DNA from: an uncultured Christensenella sp.
Lineage (GTDB): Bacteria; Bacillota; Clostridia; Christensenellales; Pumilibacteraceae
NCBI GenBank assembly: GCA_910577995.1
Contig: CAJTND010000018.1
Coordinates: forward strand, 1 to 23,508
Direction of reading: 5' to 3'
Length of the DNA: 23,508 nucleotides
Positions 1-6,852 of the stretch are shown in pieces. The position numbers and the translations under genes are program-made. Positions within the stretch are counted from its first letter, which is position 1, and the number at the start of each line of letters is the position of its first letter. The notes beneath the pieces are model-generated. The model did not search any database. It worked only from the letters and a program-made list of their open reading frames with translations, and had not been told where the DNA came from.

Positions 1-45
1 CGTCGGCTTCGCCGACACCTCCCCCAAAAGGGGGCGGCGAAGCCG
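1..45. repeat. Partial copy of the palindromic intergenic repeat (left half)
   Basis: This is the left end of the repeat family described at 5187-5422. It carries the hairpin GTCGGC-TTC-GCCGAC and a C5-AAAA-G5 hairpin. It lies just downstream of the recR stop codon, so it may also act as a terminator. The copy is cut by the window edge or diverges after about base 45. Confidence 0.85.
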
Positions 46-68
46 TTGCACGTGTCACGCTTGTTTTG

Positions 69-653
69 TTAGATCGCGGTGCGGCGACCGAGCGCCTGCG
101 ATATCGTAACGGCGTCGGCGTATTCGAGCTCCGAACCCATGGATATACCCTGCGCGATGCGCGTCACCTTGACGCCGAGCGGTTTTATGAGCCGCGCGAG
201 ATAAACAGCAGTCGCCTCGCCCTCCACATCGGGATTAGTCGCGACTATGACCTCGGACGCGCCCGACAGCCGACCGATAAGCGATCTTATATTGAGGTCG
301 TCTGGCGTGCGGTTATCCATCGGCGAGAGCGTGCCGTGCAGTACATGATACACGCCGTCGAACGCGCCCGTCTTTTCTATCGCCGCGACGTCCTTGGGAT
401 ATGCGACGACGCAGATCTTTTCGGGCTTGCGCGACGCGCACAGCTCGCACACCTCGCGATCGGTAAAGTTGCCGCAGACCGAACACAGCCTGACGCTCGA
501 CTTGACGTCGCGGAGCGCGGCGCAAAACGCCTCGACCTCGTCCTCGGTCATATCGATAACGGCATACGCATACCTGAGCGCGGTCTTGCGTCCGACGCCC
601 GGGAGAGCGGAAAACCTGTTCGCAAGCGCGGCTATGCTCGCGATCTCTTTCAT
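69..653 (-). CDS. recR: Recombination mediator protein RecR
   Basis: RecR works with RecF and RecO to load RecA on gapped DNA during recombinational repair in the cytoplasm. The 194-residue product has the normal family length. Visible in order are the N-terminal helix-hairpin-helix (ALPGVGRKTALRYA), the four-cysteine zinc finger (CSVCGNFTDREVCELC), the Toprim core (EVIVATNPDVEGEATAVYLA) and the C-terminal RIAQGISMGSELEYAD signature. I start at the ATG at 653 rather than the TTG three bases upstream. This ATG overlaps the ybaB stop as TGATG, a typical translational-coupling arrangement, and the region upstream has only a weak Shine-Dalgarno. The ybaB-recR order is conserved across bacteria. 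The usual upstream dnaX is not here. Confidence 0.97.
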   Translation of the reverse strand: MKEIASIAALANRFSALPGVGRKTALRYAYAVIDMTEDEVEAFCAALRDVKSSVRLCSVCGNFTDREVCELCASRKPEKICVVAYPKDVAAIEKTGAFDGVYHVLHGTLSPMDNRTPDDLNIRSLIGRLSGASEVIVATNPDVEGEATAVYLARLIKPLGVKVTRIAQGISMGSELEYADAVTISQALGRRTAI

Positions 654-979
654 CAAAGACCGCCGAGCTGAGAGAGCGGGCTGTTCTTTACGAGCTCGTC
701 GGCTTCCGCATACGCCTCGTTGGCGGCAGCGGTAATAAGATCCTCGAGCATCTCCACGTCGTCGGGGTCGACGACCTCGGGCTTGATCTCTATCGAGAGA
801 AATCTTTTGCTTCCCGAAATGGTGACTGCGACGGCGCCGCCGCCCGCAGTGCCGGTGACGCGCGCGTTCTCGAGCTCCTCTTTGGCTTCCGCCATCTGCT
901 GTTGGAGCTTTTGCGCCTGCTTCATCATCTGCTGCATGTTCATGCCGCCGCCACCGCCGCCGTATCCGAATTTACCCAT
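653..979 (-). CDS. ybaB: YbaB/EbfC family nucleoid-associated protein
   Basis: Small DNA-binding protein of the YbaB/EbfC family, which forms tweezer-shaped dimers on the nucleoid and is almost always encoded next to recR. The 108-residue product has the glycine-rich start (GKFGYGGGGGG), the long helix MNMQQMMKQAQKLQQQMAEAKEEL in residues about 13-36, and the core with VTISGSKRFLSIEIKPEVVDPDDVEMLEDLI. It is read directly into recR through a TGATG overlap. An AAGGAG ribosome binding site lies about 11 bases before the ATG, slightly longer spacing than usual. It follows a terminator-like hairpin after the foldase gene, so it may have its own promoter or depend on read-through. Confidence 0.96.
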   Translation of the reverse strand: MGKFGYGGGGGGMNMQQMMKQAQKLQQQMAEAKEELENARVTGTAGGGAVAVTISGSKRFLSIEIKPEVVDPDDVEMLEDLITAAANEAYAEADELVKNSPLSQLGGL

Positions 980-1026
980 AGTGATATTAACTCCTTATTG
1001 ATAATACAAAAACACGAAAAGCGCAG

Positions 1027-1058
1027 TCGCGCGTCGACCTTATCCGACCGACGCGCGA
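1027..1058 (-). terminator. Terminator-like hairpin after the foldase lipoprotein gene
   Basis: TCGCGCGTCG (1027-1036) and CGACGCGCGA (1049-1058) form a 10-bp stem with a 12-base loop. On the minus strand it is followed, after a few bases, by T-rich sequence (CTTTTCGTGTTTTTG) rather than an immediate T-run, so termination may be partial. It sits between the foldase gene and ybaB. Confidence 0.6.
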
Positions 1059-1068
1059 GGCTCAACGT

Positions 1069-2784
1069 TTATTTTTTCCAAAGATCGGAATACCGCTTTT
1101 CGTACAGCTTGGCGTGTTTGTTGAAGTTGTACGTCAGCGTTTCGTTCTCCCACTTCTGATATGCCGCATTCTCGAGCGCGGTCTTTTTGGGCGCTTTGAG
1201 CAGGTCGTAATACGTTTCGACCTCACCGGGCGTGGTGTAATCGTAGAGCGATACCTCGCCGACCTGCGTCGTCGACGCGAGGTACATGATATGCACGCCG
1301 TAATCGGTGATCACGGGCTCGTAATAGACCTGTCCGACCGAAAGCTCGTCGCGCATCGTGCGCGCGCCGTCGGCAAATTCCTGCATATACGTTTCGTCCT
1401 CGCCGTCGTCGAGCTTGTACTTGACGACGTAGCCCTTGTTGTTGCCGAACGAGCCGGAATCGGTGTTGTAAAGATAGATAAGATCGTCGAACGCAAGGTC
1501 GGCGGCTTTGACGTTGGATTCGAGCGGGAGCATGGTCGCGCGCACCTCCGCGAGTATCTCGCGCATAGTCATCGGACGCGTTTTGTCGTCCTCGCCGTCG
1601 ACGTGCGGATACGCAACGATGCTCTCGGCGAGCTTGTTGCGGTATTCGTCGGTCTCTTCCTCGGTATGCGTCTTGCCGTACTTGGTGACGTCGGCTTTCT
1701 GCTCGTCGGTGAACGGGAGCAGGATATGCTTGACATAGAAGTAATTGGTGTTGGGATAGTAGAGCACGGTCTTATTGTTTTTCATCGCCGTGTCGAACGC
1801 GGAAACGTTTTCCGAATACGAGCTTCTTTGCTCGTTGAGCGTCGTCGTGTAGCTCTTGGCGACTTCCGCATTGTCGACGGTCACGCCGTCGGTGAGGTAC
1901 TTTTGAAGCGCGGATATCTTTTGCGAACGCTCGATGTTCTTTCCGCTGATATAATACATATAGTGCGTAGCGCCTATCATGGGATACACCGCGGTTATGC
2001 CTTTGGTGTTGATAGTTTCTTCTATCGCCTTTTTATCCGCCTCGAACTTGGCTTTGTCGTCGGCAGTCACGCGGAAATCGTCCTTGACGTTTTCGTAAAG
2101 AAGATTGACGAACCTGCGCATCGCCTCGCTCTCGAGCGAGCGGCGGTCGGCGTCGCCGCTGAGACCGGGATAGCTCGACAGCGACGGCTGCCACTCCTCG
2201 GTGTCTTTTATCTCCTCGTCCTCGTCGTCCTTTTGCTCGGGCTTGACGGGATACGTCGTATCGGTCGACAGCGTGCCGTCGCCCGTACTGCCTATCTGCT
2301 CCTCGTCGCGCTCTTCGAGTATCTCGTTGGCGAGCCTGCGGACCGTCGAATCGATTGTCTGGTACACGCGTTTTTTAACGGCGTTGGTCTCGGTAAGCCC
2401 CCACTCGATAAGCCCCGCGTCGATGAGCGCGTCCACTTCGTTTATGACGAGCTCGGTATTGACGAGCATCTTCATAGAATACTGATACGCGCCTTTTACG
2501 TCGCTGCCGAAAGATTGCGAAAGCGATTCGCTGTTGGAGTTGACATACTGGACAAGATCCAATTTATAGATATCGACGGGCGCAGTCGTATAGACCTTGC
2601 TCTCCGTCGTGCCGTCGTCTTTAACGACGGTATTCTTTATCTCGTAAGACTCGACGCGCGCCGCGACCTGACGGTAATCGCGCTCGGTGTCATGACTGAA
2701 AAACGTACAGCCGCAAAGCAGACAGCACGCCATGACGATCGCCAATAACAACGGTATGATTTTTTTCTTGATCACAAATTTCAC
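1069..2784 (-). CDS. PrsA/parvulin-like peptidyl-prolyl isomerase lipoprotein
   Basis: Probable extracytoplasmic foldase that helps exported proteins fold at the outer face of the membrane. The 571-residue product starts with a basic stretch and hydrophobic segment ending in the lipobox LCGC, with Cys26 as the likely lipidated residue. An acidic linker (DDEDEEIKDTEE) lies near residues 180-195. Parvulin-like landmarks are YVKHILLPF and, about 140 residues later, the end motif VYYEPVITDYGVHIMYL, which matches the PV.T.YG.HI pattern of the PpiC fold. The intervening part is longer than in ordinary parvulin domains, so catalysis is uncertain. Translation starts at a GTG, with AAAGG about 10 bases upstream. 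A SigA-type promoter lies at 2839-2867. The gene takes the position upstream of ybaB-recR where dnaX usually stands. Confidence 0.8.
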   Translation of the reverse strand: MKFVIKKKIIPLLLAIVMACCLLCGCTFFSHDTERDYRQVAARVESYEIKNTVVKDDGTTESKVYTTAPVDIYKLDLVQYVNSNSESLSQSFGSDVKGAYQYSMKMLVNTELVINEVDALIDAGLIEWGLTETNAVKKRVYQTIDSTVRRLANEILEERDEEQIGSTGDGTLSTDTTYPVKPEQKDDEDEEIKDTEEWQPSLSSYPGLSGDADRRSLESEAMRRFVNLLYENVKDDFRVTADDKAKFEADKKAIEETINTKGITAVYPMIGATHYMYYISGKNIERSQKISALQKYLTDGVTVDNAEVAKSYTTTLNEQRSSYSENVSAFDTAMKNNKTVLYYPNTNYFYVKHILLPFTDEQKADVTKYGKTHTEEETDEYRNKLAESIVAYPHVDGEDDKTRPMTMREILAEVRATMLPLESNVKAADLAFDDLIYLYNTDSGSFGNNKGYVVKYKLDDGEDETYMQEFADGARTMRDELSVGQVYYEPVITDYGVHIMYLASTTQVGEVSLYDYTTPGEVETYYDLLKAPKKTALENAAYQKWENETLTYNFNKHAKLYEKRYSDLWKK

Positions 2785-2838
2785 CTATACAAAGCCTTTA
2801 TCGCTTATTCGTGCAACAAGCGGCACGATGCCTAATAT

Positions 2839-2867
2839 ATTATACAAAACGCCGACGGGAAAATCAA
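2839..2867 (-). promoter_or_regulatory. SigA-type promoter of the foldase lipoprotein gene
   Basis: On the minus strand TTGATT (2862-2867) and TATAAT (2839-2844) are separated by exactly 17 bases, about 55 bases before the GTG start. It is divergent from the promoter at 2949-2977, with roughly 80 bases between the two -35 boxes. Confidence 0.75.
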
Positions 2868-2948
2868 ACGTTTTCACCGTGTTTTTTCCTGTTTCGGGCT
2901 ATTTTATTCCCCCGCCGCGCCGCGCTCGGGCTTTTCGCACAAAAACGC

Positions 2949-2977
2949 TTGACGCGCAACTGCCGCTTTGATATAAT
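2949..2977 (+). promoter_or_regulatory. SigA-type promoter of the riboswitch-Na/Pi transporter unit
   Basis: TTGACG (2949-2954), a 17-base spacer, and a perfect TATAAT (2972-2977). Transcription would begin near 2984, leaving a leader of about 210 bases before the ATG at 3193. That leader holds the aptamer and terminator described next. Confidence 0.85.
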
Positions 2978-2998
2978 GACGGCGTGATCGATATCATG

Positions 2999-3091
2999 CC
3001 GAAAGGGAGTAGAATGCGTAACATTACGTGCGCCGACCGTCAGTACAGTATCGCAAGATACTCGGTAACGCTTAATTTTCGAGACTTTCGC
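2999..3091 (+). ncRNA. Probable yybP-ykoY-type (Mn2+) riboswitch aptamer
   Basis: The leader contains the hallmarks I know for the yybP-ykoY manganese riboswitch. Stem P1 is formed by CGAAAG (3000-3005) and CTTTCG (3085-3090). Immediately inside P1 come GGAGTAG on the 5' side and CGAGA on the 3' side, the two conserved metal-binding loop segments. Between them is an arm ACCG...CGGT with the internal strand GTCAGTAC and a GCAA-capped stem AGTATC/GATACT, comparable to the CGUCA-containing arm of the family. The aptamer is about 92 bases, close to the usual size. The fourth arm is not obvious. The family normally controls Mn2+ exporters and related transporters and switches expression on when Mn2+ binds. 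Assignment is by eye. A covariance-model search would settle it. Confidence 0.65.
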
Positions 3092-3124
3092 CGAATTATT
3101 TTCGGTGGAAGTCTTTTATTTTTT
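3081..3124 (+). terminator. Intrinsic terminator forming the riboswitch expression platform
   Basis: AGACTTTCGCCGAA (3082-3095) pairs with TTCGGTGGAAGTCT (3101-3114), giving a 14-bp stem with two G-U pairs and a 5-base loop, followed by TTTATTTTTT. Its 5' arm reuses the conserved GAGA and the 3' strand of aptamer stem P1. The terminator and the folded aptamer are therefore mutually exclusive, so ligand binding should allow read-through. Confidence 0.8.
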
Positions 3125-3192
3125 CCGTATAACTTCGGCAAAATAACGGTATACGGTCCGACCGACAAAACAAAAGGAAAAAGGAGGCGGAA

Positions 3193-4866
3193 ATGGACGC
3201 CGTGACCATAGCAACGTCCGTACTGTCGCTTATCGCGGGCGTGGGAGTGTTCCTCGTCGCATGCTCGATGATGAGCTCCAATCTCGAAGCGCTCGGCAGC
3301 CGAAAGCTGAAAGCGCTGTTCTCCAAGACCACCAAGAGCAAGCTCGCGGGCGTCGGCGTCGGCGCGGCGACCACCGCCGTCATACAGAGCTCGAGCGCGA
3401 CGTCGGTCATGGTCATAGGCTTCGTCAACGCGGGGATAATGACTCTCGCCCAAGCCGCGGCGGTCATATTCGGCGCGAACATCGGCACGACGATAACGGG
3501 TCAGCTCGTCGCGCTCGGCATGTTCGGCGAAAACTCCGTGTCCACGTCGATAATCTTCGCGACGTTCGCAGGCATAGGCGCGTTCATCCTCGCCTTTGCC
3601 AAAAAGGACCGCACGCGCAAGATAGGCGGCATAATGGCGGGCTTCGGCATGCTGTTCGTCGGGCTTTCCATGATGAGCGGCTCGATGAAAAGCTTTTCCG
3701 AAATGGAGTCGGTACGCGCGTTCCTCGCGACGTTTGAAAACCCGCTGCTGCTCGTTCTTATCGGCGCGCTGCTGACCGCCGTCGTCCAAAGCTCGTCCGT
3801 CATGACGTCCATGACGATAACCATGGTCGTTACGGGACTTATCGACCTCGATCAAGGCATATACCTCACCATGGGCGCGAACGTCGGCACGTGCGTGACC
3901 GCGCTCATCGCAGGATTTACAAGCACCAAAAACGCAAAGCGCACGTCGCTGATACACCTTATATTCAACGTGAGCGGCGTCGCCGCGTTCCTTTTGATAG
4001 GGCTGTTCCTGCACCTCGGCGGCATCGAGTACGGCTTTATCTTCGGAAAGATGTTTCCGCACGCGCCGCAAATGCAACTCGCCATGTTCCATACCGTGTT
4101 CAACACGATAACGGTGATAATAGTCCTGCCGCTTACTGATCTACTCGTAAAGCTCGTAACAAAGCTTGTGCCCGACAAAAAAGGCGGAACGGAACACGAC
4201 GACGAACCGCGCTTCCGCCACGTAGAAGAACACATGCTGTCCAATCCGCCCGTCGCCGTCCAACAGATAAAACGCGAGATACTCGACATGGCGGAAACCG
4301 CCGCGAAAAACTTCCAAATATCCATCTACACCGTATGCACGCTCGACTACGGCAGTATAAAGACCTTCCGCGCCAACGAGAAACAGCTCAACTTCGTCAA
4401 TAAAGAGCTCGCGCGGTTCATAGTCCGACTGCTCAAAGCCGACCTGAGCGAACGCGACCGCGTTTATCTCTCGACCGCGTTCCGTACCGTATCCGACCTC
4501 GAACGCGTCGGCGACTATGCCGAGAACATCGTCGAGTACGCCGACAAGCTGAAAGACGCGAACGAAGCGTTTTCGGAGACCGCCGTCGCGGAGATAACCG
4601 AGCTGAAAGACATGATAAACGCGCTGTACTCGAGCGCGATGGACGCATACAAAAACAACAGCCTGTTATCGCTCGGCGAAGCGCTCGAGACCGAAGAACG
4701 CGTCGACGCGTACACCGCGCAAATGGCGGAGAACCATATCAAGCGCATGAGCGACGGCGCATGCACGCCCGAAGTCGGCGCGCAGTACCTCTCGCTGTCC
4801 ACCAACGCCGAGCGTGTCGCCGACCACTTGATAAACGTCGCCAAAACAATAAAAGACGCAAAGTAA
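3193..4866 (+). CDS. Na/Pi cotransporter family protein with C-terminal PhoU domain
   Basis: Membrane transporter of the NptA/YjbB type, which couples phosphate movement to sodium. In bacteria some members export phosphate. The 557-residue protein carries the two inverted Na/Pi repeats, each with the signature QSSSxTS: residues 65-71 (QSSSATS, then GANIGTTITGQL) and from residue 199 (QSSSVMTS, then GANVGTCVTALIAG). Several hydrophobic segments cover residues 1-320. From about residue 350 to the end lies a soluble helical PhoU-like domain (AETAAKNFQISIYTV, RVGDYAENIVEYADKL, ERVADHLINVAKTI), common in this subfamily. The ATG has an excellent AAAGGAGG site 6 bases upstream. It is the only gene of its unit and is preceded by the putative Mn-type riboswitch. 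A repeat array follows its stop. Confidence 0.93.
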   Translation: MDAVTIATSVLSLIAGVGVFLVACSMMSSNLEALGSRKLKALFSKTTKSKLAGVGVGAATTAVIQSSSATSVMVIGFVNAGIMTLAQAAAVIFGANIGTTITGQLVALGMFGENSVSTSIIFATFAGIGAFILAFAKKDRTRKIGGIMAGFGMLFVGLSMMSGSMKSFSEMESVRAFLATFENPLLLVLIGALLTAVVQSSSVMTSMTITMVVTGLIDLDQGIYLTMGANVGTCVTALIAGFTSTKNAKRTSLIHLIFNVSGVAAFLLIGLFLHLGGIEYGFIFGKMFPHAPQMQLAMFHTVFNTITVIIVLPLTDLLVKLVTKLVPDKKGGTEHDDEPRFRHVEEHMLSNPPVAVQQIKREILDMAETAAKNFQISIYTVCTLDYGSIKTFRANEKQLNFVNKELARFIVRLLKADLSERDRVYLSTAFRTVSDLERVGDYAENIVEYADKLKDANEAFSETAVAEITELKDMINALYSSAMDAYKNNSLLSLGEALETEERVDAYTAQMAENHIKRMSDGACTPEVGAQYLSLSTNAERVADHLINVAKTIKDAK

Positions 4867-4871
4867 AGTTT

Positions 4872-5145
4872 GCCCTCTCCGTCGGCTTCGCCGACACCTC
4901 CCCCAAAAGGGGGCGGCGATGTCGCTTCACACGTAATGCTCGTTTTGTCATCCTGAGGCGCAAGACGAAGGATCTCAACCACTTGATCACAGCCACAGGG
5001 GCTCTTCGCTTACGCTCAGAGTGACAAGCGAACGGTACACATAAACACGCAGTCGACTCGTCGCTTCCCCCTTACTCACCTACACCCGACACCTCGTCGC
5101 TTCCCCCTCTCGGGGGAAGTGGCACGAAGTGCCGATAGGGGCTTT
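4872..5145. repeat. Palindromic intergenic repeat, copy A (diverged)
   Basis: Begins right after the Na/Pi transporter stop. It has the left hairpins (GTCGGC-TTC-GCCGAC and C5-AAAA-G5), the inverted central arms (TGTCATCCTGAGGCG versus the reverse complement of CGCTCAGAGTGACA) and the right hairpins (CTTCCCCC-TCTC-GGGGGAAG and GGCAC-GAA-GTGCC). Compared with copy B it has extra bases before the right half (about 5065-5095). It is likely to stop transcription leaving the transporter gene. Confidence 0.85.
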
Positions 5146-5148
5146 ATT

Positions 5149-5186
5149 GTAACGTCCGCTTTACCGCTCTATCCATGCCTAACAGT
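5149..5186. repeat. 38-bp linker repeated between palindromic units
   Basis: This 38-base stretch, starting GTAACGTCCGCTTTACCGCT, recurs at 16836-16873 and 23471-23508 with at most two or three differences. In each case it follows directly after the right end of a palindromic repeat. In the two complete cases another repeat starts immediately afterwards, so the linker belongs to a larger repeated block. Confidence 0.85.
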
Positions 5187-5422
5187 AAAGCCCCCTCCGT
5201 CGGCTTCGCCGACACCTCCCCCAAAAGGGGGCGGCGAAGTCGCTTCACACGTAATGCTCGTTTTGTCATCCTGAGCGAAGTGAAGGATCTCAACCACTTA
5301 ATCATCGCCAAGGAGACTCTTCGCTTACGCTCAGAGTGACAAGCGAACGGTACACATAAACACGCGGTCACCTCGTCGCTTCCCCCTCTCGGGGGAAGTG
5401 GCACGAAGTGCCGATAGGGGCT
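5187..5422. repeat. Palindromic intergenic repeat, copy B (reference copy, 236 bp)
   Basis: Complete unit, essentially identical to copy D (16874-17109). Over the wider blocks 5090-5422 and 16777-17109 (333 bp) I count only about four differences. The whole unit is an imperfect palindrome. The left end, AAGCCCCCTCCGTCGGC followed by the C5/G5 hairpin and GGCGAAG, mirrors the reverse complement of the right end, AAGCCCCTATCGGCACTTC followed by the C5/G5 hairpin and AAGCGACGAGG. The central arms also mirror each other. It contains no transposase. The 86-residue open frame across it is accidental. It may be a MITE-like element or a structured intergenic repeat with terminator activity. Confidence 0.9.
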
Positions 5423-5524
5423 CTAACGTAACGCTCGGTTTTCCGTCGCGTTAAGCCGCCAAAACATCTCATTACATAAAAACATATTTTTCCATAAAAT
5501 ACCATACCTCGCTCCCTTGCTTTT

Positions 5525-5559
5525 TTCGACATTTTATCTTAACATTATCATAACATTAT
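5525..5559. promoter_or_regulatory. AT-rich control region: possible Spo0A box and 11-bp-phased direct repeats
   Basis: The region 5455-5605 is much more AT-rich than its surroundings. On the minus strand 5531-5525 reads TGTCGAA, the core of a Spo0A box, within AATGTCGAAAAAA. Just downstream TAACATTAT occurs twice (5540-5548 and 5551-5559) with an 11-bp period, which places both copies on the same helix face. A weak SigA-like pair TTAACA (5539-5544) and TATGGT (5562-5567) with 17-bp spacing overlaps them. All of this is 50-90 bases before the Spo0A-like gene. Confidence 0.4.
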
Positions 5560-5611
5560 TTTATGGTTTTTTATCCGTATTTATAGACCGTTCTTTTGAG
5601 GTGTTTTTCTT

Positions 5612-5995
5612 ATGTATCGCTCGAACTTTCCGGACAAAGCATTTATAGATAACCTGCTTTTACGCTGTTCCGTTCCGCCGCAGACCCAGGGCTTCGACTT
5701 CCTTTCAGAAGCTATCTATCTTTACGCTACGGGACATTACAAAAACATTTCGGAGATATATGCCGAGATAGGCGCTAAGCGCGGCTATCCCGAGAGCAAA
5801 GTACATCGTTACGCCGATTACTCTTTGAATCAGGCGTTCAACCTCGCAGATACAGTTAACGAGCTTTTCGGCACGCGCTACGCCTTTAACGATCTGCATA
5901 ACAAGCTTGTGGTCGCGCTGTTTGCGCACTATCTTACCATACACAGAGCCGAGCAATCCAAAAACAATAAAGAGGAAGCGAACAAAGATAAATAG
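5612..5995 (+). CDS. Stand-alone Spo0A C-terminal-domain-like DNA-binding protein
   Basis: Predicted cytoplasmic transcription factor of 127 residues. It aligns by eye along its length with the effector domain of the sporulation regulator Spo0A: [32 protein letters not shown] with the region [50 protein letters not shown] with the helix-turn-helix YPDIAKKFNTTASRVERAIRHAIEVAW, and [10 protein letters not shown] with SLFGYTVSM. The receiver domain of true Spo0A is absent, so it cannot be phosphorylated in the usual way. The C-terminus is a charged tail ([12 protein letters not shown]). Start: ATG at 5612, 8 bases after GAGGTG. It converges with the DUF5984-like gene. Its targets are unknown, but a Spo0A-box-like site upstream makes autoregulation possible. 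Confidence 0.72.
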   Translation: [127 protein letters not shown]

Positions 5996-6032
5996 GAGCG
6001 AGCTTAAATTTACCGTACAGCCTACAAAGCCG

Positions 6033-6842
6033 TTACGTCGCCTTTGCCGTTTGCGCTCTCATCCTCGCATAAAGCGAAAGGACCTTGCTCCAATCGGTCG
6101 CTTTGTCCGTACCGTCGAGAAGCTCTGTCTTTTGCGAAAGCTCCGCGCGTCTGTCGGAGTTTTCTTTTTTCAGCATCCGTTTGTCAAGCGCGACAGCTCC
6201 CCATTCTTTGAGCAATGCGCGTTCGACCTGCTTGTCCATCGCCGTGCAGAACTCCGCGAAAAACTCTTTTACCGCTTTGACGAAATCCGCATATTCCGTT
6301 TCGTAACTGCCGTCGGGCGCGGTCCAAAGACTTTTGCCGTTGTCGGTCGAAATGTCGCTGTGCCAAACTATTTTAAGCCTGTCGCCGCATCGGAAACAGC
6401 CGATAAACGGACCGTCGACGAGATGCCCCGAATCGAACGAACGCTCGGAATACCATTCATACATCTCGCTAAATTCGCCCAAATAGAACCGCTTGAAACT
6501 TTCGTCGTCGTCATCGTAGCGGCTGTCTTCCCAACGCTCCATATCGCGCGCGAACCGCTCGGCATTGTCGTAAAGCTCCTCGGGCACAGACTCGCTCACC
6601 GCGCCGAACGTATAGAAAAAGTCCTCGATGAACCGCGCGATATAATAGTCGTTATATGCCGCACCCTCGCCCGCGCTCTTGAGCGCGGCTTTGTCGTACT
6701 CGTAGACCGTACGACCGCCGACGTCCAGCCAAAGCAGTCCGTCCGTCAGCCCGAACCAGCTCAAAGACAGCTCGGGCTCTTCCCCGAACGGCTGTATCTT
6801 ATCTAAGCTTTGCAGCTTAAAGTTTATCTTGAACCCGCTCAC
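6033..6842 (-). CDS. DUF5984-like protein
   Basis: A 269-residue soluble protein of unknown function. The N-terminus, FKINFKLQSLDKIQPFGEEPELSLSWFGLTDGLLWLDVGG, followed by YNDYYIARFIEDFF, fits the pattern I associate with family DUF5984 (F.F.L..LD.I.PWG...LHWFGLTDG.YWL). No signal peptide or membrane segment is visible. Aromatic and acidic residues are abundant in the middle (WEDSRYDDDDESFKRFYLGEFSEMYEWY). The C-terminal third is helical and charged. It starts at a GTG only 10 bases after the stop of the leucine-rich-repeat gene, without a strong Shine-Dalgarno, so it is probably translated by coupling within that operon. The catalytic or binding role is unknown. Confidence 0.65.
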   Translation of the reverse strand: MSGFKINFKLQSLDKIQPFGEEPELSLSWFGLTDGLLWLDVGGRTVYEYDKAALKSAGEGAAYNDYYIARFIEDFFYTFGAVSESVPEELYDNAERFARDMERWEDSRYDDDDESFKRFYLGEFSEMYEWYSERSFDSGHLVDGPFIGCFRCGDRLKIVWHSDISTDNGKSLWTAPDGSYETEYADFVKAVKEFFAEFCTAMDKQVERALLKEWGAVALDKRMLKKENSDRRAELSQKTELLDGTDKATDWSKVLSLYARMRAQTAKAT

Positions 6843-6852
6843 CGTTCGCTCG

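Noticed and set aside
5144..5404. 86-codon frame repeated almost identically at 16831-17091
   Set aside because: It runs through the hairpins of the palindromic repeat and has no ribosome binding site. The identity reflects the DNA repeat and not a conserved protein.
4872..5422. Possible CRISPR array, because of spaced repeats
   Set aside because: Units are about 236 bp, palindromic and variable in spacing, with no short direct repeats separated by unique spacers and no cas genes.
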